In this document: one piece after another, positions 7,869-15,220 of the stretch
Layout: every line of letters starts with the position of its first letter
How positions within the stretch are numbered: the stretch's first letter is position 1
Assembly: GCA_016718565.1 (NCBI GenBank)
Contig: JADKCZ010000018.1
Coordinates: 87,001-151,000, forward strand
Direction: 5' to 3'
DNA from: Anaeromyxobacter sp.
GTDB lineage: Bacteria; Myxococcota; Myxococcia; Myxococcales; Anaeromyxobacteraceae
Length of the DNA: 64,000 nucleotides
Notes under the pieces: model-generated
Databases searched by the model: none
The model's input: only the letters and a program-made list of their open reading frames with translations
Told to the model about the DNA's origin: nothing
Translations under genes and position numbers: made by a program

Positions 7869-8501
7869 TCAGTGCACCAGGAAGCAGCCGGCGACGCGGT
7901 CCCGCCCCACCTGCGCCACGATGCGGCGCACGTCGCGCGTCCGGGTCAGCCCCTGCTCCACCAGGACCACCACCGCGTCGGCGCCCTGGGTGGCCGCCAG
8001 CCCGAGGGGCTCGGAGAGGATGCAGGGCACGGCGATGACGAACCGCGCCGCCGGGAAGACCGGCATCAGGCCGGCCGAGGGGTGATCCGGCGCCTCGGAC
8101 TGGATCGGCTCGGAAGGCTCGGACCCAGGCTCGGCCTCCTGGTCCTCCTGGACCCCCTGAACCTCCTCGGCGCTGACCTCGATGGCCCGGGGCGCCTGGG
8201 CCGCCTCGCCCGAGAAGCGGCGCAGCTGATCCTGCAGGTCGGAGAGCACCAGCGCGGTGCCGTAGTCGAGGGCGCTCATGGTGACGGCCCGCACCGCCAG
8301 GCCGCTGACCTTCTGGCCCACCTCGGCCAGCGCCATGGCCGCTTCCTCGGCGGACCCGCCGGCGCGCCCAGGCACCAGCACCACGGACATCCACGGCCGG
8401 CGCGCCAGGGCGAACCAGAGCTGCAGGTAGGCCCGCTCCTTCTCGGCGCTCCACTGCCCCGGCGGGATCTGGGCCAGCTCGTCGTTGGTGTTCGAAGTCA
8501 T
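7869..8501 (-). CDS. BY-kinase-like (CpsD/Wzc C-domain) protein lacking the Walker A motif
   Basis: A 210-residue soluble protein that resembles the cytoplasmic tyrosine-autokinase domain of polysaccharide co-polymerases but appears catalytically dead. The strand SVVLVPGRAGGSAEEAAMAL lies where the P-loop (GxxxxGKT) should be, and no Lys or Thr is present. The C-terminal core RFVIAVPCILSEPLGLAA then ADAVVVLVEQGLTRTRDVRR follows the kinase fold after the Walker A' region. An acidic Glu/Pro linker (about residues 100-140) breaks the fold, and there is no C-terminal Tyr cluster. ATG at 8501 is preceded by GAGGA at correct spacing. It converges on the exosortase gene with 12 bases between them. 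A regulatory role with the chain-length proteins of this locus is inferred. Confidence 0.6.
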   Translation of the reverse strand: MTSNTNDELAQIPPGQWSAEKERAYLQLWFALARRPWMSVVLVPGRAGGSAEEAAMALAEVGQKVSGLAVRAVTMSALDYGTALVLSDLQDQLRRFSGEAAQAPRAIEVSAEEVQGVQEDQEAEPGSEPSEPIQSEAPDHPSAGLMPVFPAARFVIAVPCILSEPLGLAATQGADAVVVLVEQGLTRTRDVRRIVAQVGRDRVAGCFLVH

Positions 8502-8666
8502 CCGGTCCTCGCGCCGCCGTGGCAGGGGCACGATGCCGGAGGACCGGGCGCGGCACAAGGACCGCGGGTTCGGCACAGGCCGGCGCAGGCCGCCGCCGCG
8601 ACCGTGCGCCTCGGCGCACAGGGCGGCGCGGGCCGGCGAGGTCGCCGCGGCGCGCCTGCAGCCCCG

Positions 8667-9434
8667 TCAGTTCGGGACCACCTGGCCGGCCGAGTCCAGC
8701 GTGGTGACGGTGGCGAAGGCGCCGCAGGTGGTGGTCACGGTGGCGGTGAACTGCGCGGTGCCACCCGGCGGGATGGTGGCGCCCGCCGGCGTCACCTGCA
8801 CCGAGAGCACCCGCTCGGTGACCGTCACGGTGGCGCTGGCCTTCTTGGTCGGATCGGCCACGCTGGTGGCGACCAGGTGGTAGATCCCACCGGTGCTGGG
8901 CGCCGTGTAGACGCCGCTGGCCGAGATGGCGCCGCCGGCGGCCCCCTCCTGCACCGACCAGGTCACCGCGCCGTTGGACGAGCCGGTCACCGCCGCGGTG
9001 AGCGCCAGCGTGGCGCAGGCGTTGATGGAGCCGGTGGCCGGCGTGACGGTGACCACCACGGGCGCCGGGGGGCTGGTCACGGTGATGGTGGCGGCGGAGC
9101 TGACCGTCGGGTCGGCGACGCTGGCCGCCACCACGTGGAAGGTGCCGGCCGCGCCGGGCGCCACGTAGCGCCCGGTGGAGGAGACGGTGCCGCCGCCGAC
9201 CTCCCGCACCGTCCAGGAGACCGCGGTGTTGATGGCGCCGGTCACGACGGCCGTCAGCTCAACGGCCTCGGCCGGCTGGAGCGCCACGGTGGCCGGCAGG
9301 ACGCCGACGGTCACGGTGGTGCCCGCGGGCCCGGAGGGAGCGGCGTCCATCACCTCGCCGGCGCAGGCCGAGATGGTGAGCGCGAGAGCTGCTGCAGCGA
9401 GGCTGGTGACGCGGGTTGCACGGACCTGACGCAT
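8667..9434 (-). CDS. Lipoprotein with tandem bacterial Ig-like domains
   Basis: A 255-residue secreted lipoprotein with a signal peptide and lipobox (LALTISAC, Cys about 22). Two full Ig-like repeats of about 85 residues follow, each with the pattern V-x-V-x-P-A, then a V-x-W-x-V-x-E strand, Y-x-A-P and a T/I-x-H-V/L-V-A-x-S-V-A-D-P strand. A third, shorter repeat ends the protein. The same Ig module occurs in the proteins at 35243 and 37658. ATG at 9434 has GGAGAAGG just upstream; the reading frame extends further but that part is not protein-like. No enzyme domain is present, so a structural or binding role at the cell surface is likely. Confidence 0.8.
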   Translation of the reverse strand: MRQVRATRVTSLAAAALALTISACAGEVMDAAPSGPAGTTVTVGVLPATVALQPAEAVELTAVVTGAINTAVSWTVREVGGGTVSSTGRYVAPGAAGTFHVVAASVADPTVSSAATITVTSPPAPVVVTVTPATGSINACATLALTAAVTGSSNGAVTWSVQEGAAGGAISASGVYTAPSTGGIYHLVATSVADPTKKASATVTVTERVLSVQVTPAGATIPPGGTAQFTATVTTTCGAFATVTTLDSAGQVVPN

Positions 9435-9638
9435 TGTGCCTTCTCCGGTTTTTGAGCCCCCGTCGCTGAGTGACGCTCGTTCGGGGGACGATGCCCTCCC
9501 CACGTACCGCGTCTTGATGAAGGTCAACCAGCCCCCATGGAGGCTGATCTGAAGTAGCCGATTTAACTACACTTCGGGACATTTGCCGACCCAACAGGGG
9601 GTCCGCCTTGGCGGCAGAACAGAAGTGGATTCCGCCGG

Positions 9639-10172
9639 TTACGGAAGGCCGAGCGGATGGCGCCAAACGCTCAAATACAGGTCGCACGCCACCCTGCCCT
9701 CACGGGTATAGCCGGCCCGGGACCCCAGGGCTTCAACTAAGGGTTCCAGTTCCATCCAGCGCGGGTCCCGGTGGCTCGGGTCACCGATGGCGGCGTGCCC
9801 CACCTCGTGGACCAGCACCGTCTGCTCGACGCAGGCGAGCTCGCCGGCGCCCGGATCGCGCACCGTGAGCCGGATGTCCCGCCCCTCGTGGCAGCCAAGC
9901 GCCGCCCCCTGGGACCCGCAGGCGACGTGCGGCGCGTCGGTGAAGGTGATGGTCACCTCGTCGAGGTCGCCCCAGCCGCCGCCCCAGTAGCCCAGCGCCA
10001 CGTCCAGCGTGCTCTCCAGCCGCGCCGGGAAGTCGGCCTGCTGCGTGAAGGGCGCGTCCGAGTCGACCACGATCGAGGTTCCACGCACCGTGAACGTGGG
10101 CACGGGCGCAGCCGCGCCCCCGCAGCCCGCGAGAAGCGCCGCCAGCAGCGCGATGCGCGCACCGATCGACAC
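9639..10172 (-). CDS. Putative zinc metalloprotease lipoprotein (HExGH zincin)
   Basis: A 177-residue secreted protein. GTG at 10172 has an excellent ribosome site (GGAAAGGAG, six bases away). The hydrophobic leader ends in the lipobox LLAGC. The C-terminal half holds VLVHEVGHAAIGDPSHRD: an HExxH zinc motif with a glycine and further Asp/His residues downstream, close to but not exactly the metzincin spacing HExxHxxGxxH. Upstream, EVTITFTD resembles the edge strand of matrixin-like domains. Four Cys residues may form disulphides. Neighbours are an Ig lipoprotein and an outer-membrane-like protein, so it may act in the envelope. Its substrate is unknown. A few conserved residues carry the call, so activity is likely but unproven. 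Confidence 0.7.
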   Translation of the reverse strand: MSIGARIALLAALLAGCGGAAAPVPTFTVRGTSIVVDSDAPFTQQADFPARLESTLDVALGYWGGGWGDLDEVTITFTDAPHVACGSQGAALGCHEGRDIRLTVRDPGAGELACVEQTVLVHEVGHAAIGDPSHRDPRWMELEPLVEALGSRAGYTREGRVACDLYLSVWRHPLGLP

Positions 10173-10321
10173 CCGACTCCTTTCCGCCCAGCAACAACCC
10201 GGATGACGTCATGGTGGGCTGGTGCCGGGAGGCCCGGTAGACCGGGGAGGCACGTCACCGGCCAGCGGGACGGCCGAGGTGCCGCGACGCACGCAGACGG
10301 GGGGCCACGAGCGGGCTGAGG

Positions 10322-11593
10322 TCAGTACTCGCCGTGCAGCAGCACGCGGGCACCCAGGTTGGTGTCGCTGGCCCCGTCGGCGACGTAGGCCCCGCTCGGG
10401 TCTGGCTCGAGCGAATAGCGGATCAACCTGGCCTCGAGGAGTCCTCTGAGCGAGAGCCTCCTCCCCAGCGCCACCGCGAGCCCCGCCTCCAGGTCCACGG
10501 CCGAGGCGCTGCCGCCAGGGAAGAAGGCCGGGGACCCCGACACCAGGTCGCGGGCGGTCGACCAGGCCACGTACCCGAGCCCCGCCAGCAGCATGAGCCG
10601 GCCGGGCAGCGGGGCCTCGGCGCCGACCGCCAGGCCCAGACCGGCCAGCTCGGCGTCCGGCAGGCCGGGCACCAGCGGGCTCGAGGTCGCCGAGTGGCGC
10701 TGGTAGGAGAGCGCCGGCACCAGCGTCAGGCGCCACGAACCGAGCGGCGGGGTGCGCCACAGGACGCCGGCCTCGAGGCGGGTGAAGGTGGTGTCGCCCA
10801 CGACTGCGCCGTCCTGGGCCTTGGTGTCGACGGCGAAGGTGCGCGCATAGCCGACGAAGAGCCCGAGCCCCTGGAGCAGCACGCCGTCACCGTGGGCCAG
10901 CGGGTAGAGCTCGGCGCGCAGCACGGGGCCGGAGACCAGCGGGACGTCGAAGGCCAGCAGCCTGGCCCCGGCGGGCCGGGCTCCCTGGTAGGCCAGGGTC
11001 CGGCTGGCCAGGCGGAGCCCAAGCTCCGCGGCGACCAGCGGGCGCCCGCCGACCGGCGCCGGGGCGACGACCGGTTCGGCCGCAGGGGCAGGGGCGAGCG
11101 GAGGGCGGACCGCAGGCGCGGGGACCACGACCGGCGCGGGCCTGGCGGGCGTCACCAGCTCGGGCGCCTTCACGGGAGGCGGCTGGCCGCCCACCAGCGC
11201 CCGAAGCTCGGTCTGCAGCTGGCGCACTGCGGCCGGCGCGAGCAGGCCCGAGGCGTCGAGCGGGAAGGTCCAGGTGCGGGTCGCCAGAGCCTTGCCCGTG
11301 AAGAACGAGAGCGAGAGCTGGCGCCCGGCCCCCTTCCTGGCCACCGATCCGGTCAGCACTCCCTTTACCTGCAGCGGGCCGGCCTTTTTCAGGTCGAGCA
11401 CCCCGCGGGTGGAGACCTTGGCCCAGGGCTGGCAGTCCTTGGCGGAGCAGAGGGCTCGCTCCAGCTGGTGCACCAGGGCCCCGTCATGGGAAGTCCCCAC
11501 CGGACCGATGCTGAGGCTGGGTGCGGCCTGAGCAGCCAGGGAGACCCCTGCCAGCAGCAGGAACGCACCGATGCGACGACGCCACGCGCTCAT
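10322..11593 (-). CDS. Secreted protein with C-terminal beta-barrel, function unknown
   Basis: 423 residues, not recognised as a named family. ATG at 11593 starts a signal peptide (RRRIGAFLLLAGVSLAAQA). An N-terminal soluble domain (about residues 22-150) contains GALVHQLERALCSAKDCQPW and resembles periplasmic domains that compute a score or bind a ligand. A Pro/Ala/Val linker (about 150-190) follows, then about 230 residues of alternating strands (GRPLVAAELGLRLASRTL, LQGLGLFVGYARTFAV, WRLTLVPALSYQRHS) consistent with a small outer-membrane barrel ending in NLGARVLLHGEY. This mirrors other predicted envelope proteins of this genome that join a periplasmic part to a barrel. Confidence 0.65.
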   Translation of the reverse strand: MSAWRRRIGAFLLLAGVSLAAQAAPSLSIGPVGTSHDGALVHQLERALCSAKDCQPWAKVSTRGVLDLKKAGPLQVKGVLTGSVARKGAGRQLSLSFFTGKALATRTWTFPLDASGLLAPAAVRQLQTELRALVGGQPPPVKAPELVTPARPAPVVVPAPAVRPPLAPAPAAEPVVAPAPVGGRPLVAAELGLRLASRTLAYQGARPAGARLLAFDVPLVSGPVLRAELYPLAHGDGVLLQGLGLFVGYARTFAVDTKAQDGAVVGDTTFTRLEAGVLWRTPPLGSWRLTLVPALSYQRHSATSSPLVPGLPDAELAGLGLAVGAEAPLPGRLMLLAGLGYVAWSTARDLVSGSPAFFPGGSASAVDLEAGLAVALGRRLSLRGLLEARLIRYSLEPDPSGAYVADGASDTNLGARVLLHGEY

Positions 11594-11705
11594 AGCCCCC
11601 CCCGGGGTTCCAGGGGCCTCGAGCAGGCCCCAGTAGATTGAGGCGCCTGCCCGGCGCCGAAGGCAATGGCCAATCCGTGACACCAGGCCGCGGGGTCCGG
11701 GGCGC

Positions 11706-13286
11706 TCAGCCCCGGGCCGGCGCAGCCTGCGCAGCCAGCTGGGCCCGCAGCAGCTTGCCGGACTCGTTGCGCGGCAGGGCCTCCACCAGGGTGAAGCGGG
11801 CCGGGACCCGGTAGGCCGGCATCCGGGCCCGGCAGAAGGCGCGCAGCGCCTCCTGCTCCGGCTGGCAGCCCTGGCGGGCCACTATGAAGGCCACCGGGAC
11901 CTCGCCCAGGAGGGAGTCGGGCGAGCCGATGACCGCCGCCTCGGCGACGTCCGGGTGCTCCGCCACCACCTGCTCGATCTCGATGGGGCTCACCCGGTGC
12001 CCGCCGATCTTGAGGATCTCCTTCGACCTCCCGCGGTGGAAGAAGAAGCCGTCGGCGTCCCGCTCCGCCAGGTCACCGGTCCAGAGCCAGCCGTCGTGCA
12101 GGATGGCGGCGGTCTCCTCCGGCTCGTCCAGGTAGCCCGGCGTGACGTTCTGGCCTCGCGCCACCAGGTGGCCCACCTCGCCGCGCGGCAGCTCCCTGCC
12201 CTGCCCATCCACCACCTGGAGCTCCACCCCGGGGATGGCCAGGCCGATCGAGCCGCGCTTGTCGGTGGCGTGCTCCGGCGGCAGGTAGCTGAGCCGCGCC
12301 GTGGCCTCGGTCTGGCCGTACATCACGAAGAGGCGGGCCGGCGCGAAGGCGGCGCGCACCCAGTCGATGGTCTCCGGCGCCATGGCCCCGCCGGCCTGGG
12401 TCAGGTACCGCAGGCTCGGCATGGCGACGCTGGAGACGTCCACCTGCCGCCGCAGGATCTCGTAGGTGAGCGGCACGCCCGCGAAGCCGGTGCAGCCCTC
12501 CACCCCCAGGGTCTCCAGCACCACCCGCGGAAAGGCGAAGCGGCCATCGAGGAACACCGAGCCGCCGGCCAGCAGGTGCGTCTGCAGCACGCTGCGGCCG
12601 TAGCAGTAGTAGAGCGGCAGGATGACGAGGGCCCGGTCCTGCGCCGTGAGCCCCAGGTACCGCACGATGGAGCGCGTGTTGGCGTCAACGTTGCGGAAGG
12701 TCTGCACCACCCCACGCGGCCGGCCGGTGCTGCCCGAGGTGTAGAGGATGAGCGCCGGCTGATCGGCGACGAGCGCTGGCCGCGGCGGCTCCGGCACGGC
12801 CGGCAGCGACGGGTCGACGCGCCCGTCCTCCAGCAGCAGCGTGGCCGGCAGGCCGCCCAGGTCGGCCAGCACCCGCTCCGGGAGCGGGCCGGCGTGCACC
12901 ACCCAGAGCCGGTCGAGCAGGCGGTCGTCGGCCAGCGCGCCCCAGGTCCTGGCGTCACGGGACCAGACGAAGGCGTGGCGCACCCCGCTCTGCGCCACGA
13001 TGGCGCGCTGCGTGTCGGCCTTCCACTCCCGGTTCACCTCCACGGTGGTGCCGCCCAGCGCGTGCACGGCCAGGCTGGCCACCACGGTGGCCGGCGTGTT
13101 GGGGAGCGCGGCCAGGACGCGGTCGCCCGGCCGGATCCCGGCGGCGGCCAGCTGGGAGGCCAGGGCGCGCACACGCTCCGCCAGCTCGCCGTAGCTGAGC
13201 CGGGTGGTCGGGGTGGCGACGGCCGGGGCCCCGGGGCGCCGCGCCGCGTGCTCGAAGAGCCAGTCGTGGATGAAGGGGGATTCCAT
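11706..13286 (-). CDS. AMP-forming acyl-CoA/acyl-ACP ligase
   Basis: Activates a carboxylic acid as an acyl-adenylate and transfers it to CoA or a carrier protein. The 526 residues carry the adenylate-forming motifs in order: LILYTSGSTGRPRGV (phosphate loop), VMYGQTEATARLSYLP (A5), LWTGDLAERDADGFFFHRGR (A7-A8), IGGHRVSPIEIEQ and the catalytic Lys region ALPRNESGKLLRAQL (A10). ATG at 13286 has AGGGG eight bases upstream; a GTG three codons earlier is too close to it. Together with the acyltransferase, SGNH hydrolase, acyl carrier protein and amidotransferase of the same strand it forms a block like that found beside exosortase A loci, which also carry an AMP ligase and an acyl carrier protein. 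A role in acyl decoration of the polysaccharide is inferred. Confidence 0.92.
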   Translation of the reverse strand: MESPFIHDWLFEHAARRPGAPAVATPTTRLSYGELAERVRALASQLAAAGIRPGDRVLAALPNTPATVVASLAVHALGGTTVEVNREWKADTQRAIVAQSGVRHAFVWSRDARTWGALADDRLLDRLWVVHAGPLPERVLADLGGLPATLLLEDGRVDPSLPAVPEPPRPALVADQPALILYTSGSTGRPRGVVQTFRNVDANTRSIVRYLGLTAQDRALVILPLYYCYGRSVLQTHLLAGGSVFLDGRFAFPRVVLETLGVEGCTGFAGVPLTYEILRRQVDVSSVAMPSLRYLTQAGGAMAPETIDWVRAAFAPARLFVMYGQTEATARLSYLPPEHATDKRGSIGLAIPGVELQVVDGQGRELPRGEVGHLVARGQNVTPGYLDEPEETAAILHDGWLWTGDLAERDADGFFFHRGRSKEILKIGGHRVSPIEIEQVVAEHPDVAEAAVIGSPDSLLGEVPVAFIVARQGCQPEQEALRAFCRARMPAYRVPARFTLVEALPRNESGKLLRAQLAAQAAPARG

Positions 13287-13339
13287 GTTCGACACCCCTG
13301 CAGCCTATACCCTCCGGACGCCCGCCACCCCGGGCCGCG

Positions 13340-13990
13340 TCAACGCGCCGCGGGGCCGGGCAGCTGGTACCCGAGGAGCGCCGCGTTGTCGTAGGCGGCG
13401 GCGACCACACGGGCCGGGTTGCCCGCCACCAGGGCGCCGGGAGGGACGTCCTTCGACACCACCGAACCGGCCGCGATGGTCGCCCCGTCGCCGATGGTGA
13501 TGGGGCCCGTCAGGGTCGACCCCGGGCCGATCCAGACGTTGTTCCCGATGGTGGGGATGCCCCGGCCGATGGCGCCCAACCCCATGCCGACCGTGACGTT
13601 GTGGGTGACGTTGCAGTTGGCGCCGATGGTGGTGGGCCCGATGAGCACGGTGTACGGGTGGCCGAGGTGGAAGGCCGGCCCGATTCGCGTCCGGAAGGGG
13701 ATCTCCACCTTGTGAAGGAGGCGCATCAGGTAGTTCAGGACCAGGTAGACGGCGAAAGGGGGCGCCCCCAGGAGCTTGCTCCGCTCCATCAGCACCAGGC
13801 CGAGCTGCCCGAGGCGGTAGACCGCGATGCAGTGGAGCTCGAAGTTCCAGGCCCACGCCAGCACCTTCCTGGCGAGCCGGGGGGTCGTCGTCCCGCAGAT
13901 GATGACGTAGTACTTCTCGCAGTCGTGGTGCAGGCCCCAGTGGCGGGGCTGGGGGCCGGGCGCGACGCCCTCCGCCCCGGCTGGCTCCAT
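13340..13990 (-). CDS. Left-handed beta-helix (hexapeptide) O-acyltransferase, CysE-like
   Basis: 216-residue transferase. The N-terminal part is helical and partly hydrophobic (KVLAWAWNFELHCIAVYRLG); the C-terminal part is built of hexapeptide repeats (IGPTTIGANCNVTHNVTVG, IPTIGNNVWIGPGSTLTG, ITIGDGATIAAGSVVSKDV) closing with PPGALVAGNPARVV. FHLGHPYTVLIG matches the serine O-acetyltransferase active-site region, with the catalytic His. The fold and the DxxxG context fit CysE-type acetyltransferases, but inside this polysaccharide block a sugar O-acetyltransferase is more likely than cysteine synthesis. The start ATG shares one base with the stop of the preceding gene (TGATG), so the two are coupled. 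Confidence 0.88.
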   Translation of the reverse strand: MEPAGAEGVAPGPQPRHWGLHHDCEKYYVIICGTTTPRLARKVLAWAWNFELHCIAVYRLGQLGLVLMERSKLLGAPPFAVYLVLNYLMRLLHKVEIPFRTRIGPAFHLGHPYTVLIGPTTIGANCNVTHNVTVGMGLGAIGRGIPTIGNNVWIGPGSTLTGPITIGDGATIAAGSVVSKDVPPGALVAGNPARVVAAAYDNAALLGYQLPGPAAR

Positions 13991-14826
13991 CACCGGACTC
14001 CGGCGGCCGGCGCGGCGGGCGGCAGGGCCGCCAGGAAGGCCACCAGGGCTCGCGCCACGTGGCGCCGGCCCTCGGCGTTCAGGTGCCCACCGTCGTCGCT
14101 GTAGGCCGCGTCCATGACCGGGACCGGCCGGCCGCCCACGGTGACGGTCCGCGGCCGGCCGTCGGGGCCGGTGGCCTCGAGGCTGGCCAGGTCGAAGAGC
14201 GGCTCGCGGCCCTGGTAGGCCTGGCGCACCAGCGCGTTGAAGGCCTCCCGGCGGGCGTTCTGCACCTCGGAGGTCTCCCGCCCCAGCAGGCGCTTGGCCA
14301 GGGCCTTCAGCCCGCCCTGGGTGGTGGTGAGCGGCGCGGTCAGGTGCACGAAGGTGGTCCGCGGGTGGCGGGCCTGCAACTCCCGCAGCGCCGCCTGGTA
14401 GCGCGTGAAGAGCGCCGCCACGTCGGTCCCCTGGTGGAAGTCGACGTAGCAGAACTTCATGAAGGCGACGTCCGGGGCGGCGCCCGCGGCCGGGGCGAAG
14501 TACCCCTCGAAGCTCTGCACCTTGCGCAGCGGGTCGCCGTTGTCGGCGACGGCCCCGTGCGCCCAGGTCGCCGGCGCGGCGCCGAGCGCGCTGGTCGCCT
14601 CGACGAGCCGGAGGCCGACGCCCTCCTGGCGGGCCAGCTCGGCCAGGCCCTCCAGCACGTTGCCCCCGACCGACTGGTGGCCGAAGAAGACCGAGCGCCT
14701 CAGCGCCGCCTCGAGGTCGGCGCGCAGCGCGGCGTCGCCGGCGCCGGCCGCGGCCGCCGGCGCCAGCGCGGCGGCGAGCAGCGCCAGGCTGCCGGCCAGG
14801 TGGAGGACTGCGTGGCTGGTGGACAT
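13990..14826 (-). CDS. Secreted SGNH-like hydrolase of an unnamed family
   Basis: A 278-residue exported protein with an Ala-rich signal peptide (LAGSLALLAAALAPAAAA). The block SVFFGHQSVGGNVLEGLAEL looks like the nucleophile region (H-x-S-x-G-x-N). The C-terminal block SDDGGHLNAEGRRHVARAL has the Asp-x-x-His of SGNH/GDSL esterases. VAFMKFCYVDFHQGTDVAAL and RTTFVHLTAPLTTTQGG form the central strands. The C-terminal half of the protein at 37658 shares all these blocks, so they define one family in this genome. GAGGAGG precedes ATG at 14826. Deacylation or acylation of the polysaccharide is a reasonable inference from its place between the acyltransferase and the carrier protein. Confidence 0.75.
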   Translation of the reverse strand: MSTSHAVLHLAGSLALLAAALAPAAAAGAGDAALRADLEAALRRSVFFGHQSVGGNVLEGLAELARQEGVGLRLVEATSALGAAPATWAHGAVADNGDPLRKVQSFEGYFAPAAGAAPDVAFMKFCYVDFHQGTDVAALFTRYQAALRELQARHPRTTFVHLTAPLTTTQGGLKALAKRLLGRETSEVQNARREAFNALVRQAYQGREPLFDLASLEATGPDGRPRTVTVGGRPVPVMDAAYSDDGGHLNAEGRRHVARALVAFLAALPPAAPAAGVR

Positions 14827-14871
14827 GGTCGTGCCTCCTCGGCGGAGCGGCCGGGACGGGTGGTGGGCGCC

Positions 14872-15137
14872 TCAGGCCGTGGCGACGCCGACCTGCTGCT
14901 TGCGGACCACGAAGGCGGTGATGCGGCCGATGGTCTCCAGGTTGGCGGGCACCGTCTCGGCGTCGTCCACCTTGATGGCGAACTGCTCCTCGAGGAAGGC
15001 GATGACCTCGAGCATGCCGGTGGAGTCCACGATCCCCTCGTTCACCAGCGACACCTCGTCGCCGAGCCGCGCTGGATCCTCGACGTGAAGTTCTGCTGGA
15101 CGAACTGGCGGACGCGGGTGGCGATGTCTTGGTTCAT
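14872..15137 (-). pseudogene. Acyl carrier protein, split by a one-base frameshift
   Basis: A complete acyl carrier protein can be read only across two frames. ATG at 15137 (after GAGG) gives MNQDIATRVRQFVQQNFTS, helix I of a carrier protein, then runs into a stop. The neighbouring frame continues from 15081 with EDPARLGDEVSLVNEGIVD, then STGMLEVIAFLEEQFAIKVD to a stop at 14872. The phosphopantetheine serine is in GIVDSTGM. Inserting one base near 15082 restores an ~88-residue protein of normal size. A 60-residue reading from GTG at 15054 would lack helix I. Either the gene has decayed or the assembly lost a base. The intact protein would carry acyl groups from the AMP ligase encoded in the same block. 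Confidence 0.8.
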
Positions 15138-15220
15138 TTCGATGGCCTCGGAGGGGAGATCACACCATGGTCGCCGTCCCCGGCGGTAGTCCCATGCCAT
15201 GTTGACAGCGGGTGACGGGT

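Noticed and set aside
10203..10212. Perfect palindrome ATGACGTCAT upstream of the metalloprotease gene
   Set aside because: Ten bases, single copy, no second site; chance cannot be excluded.
14872..15054. A stand-alone 60-residue gene from GTG 15054
   Set aside because: It is the back part of an acyl carrier protein; helix I lies in the adjacent frame, so it is reported as one frameshifted gene.
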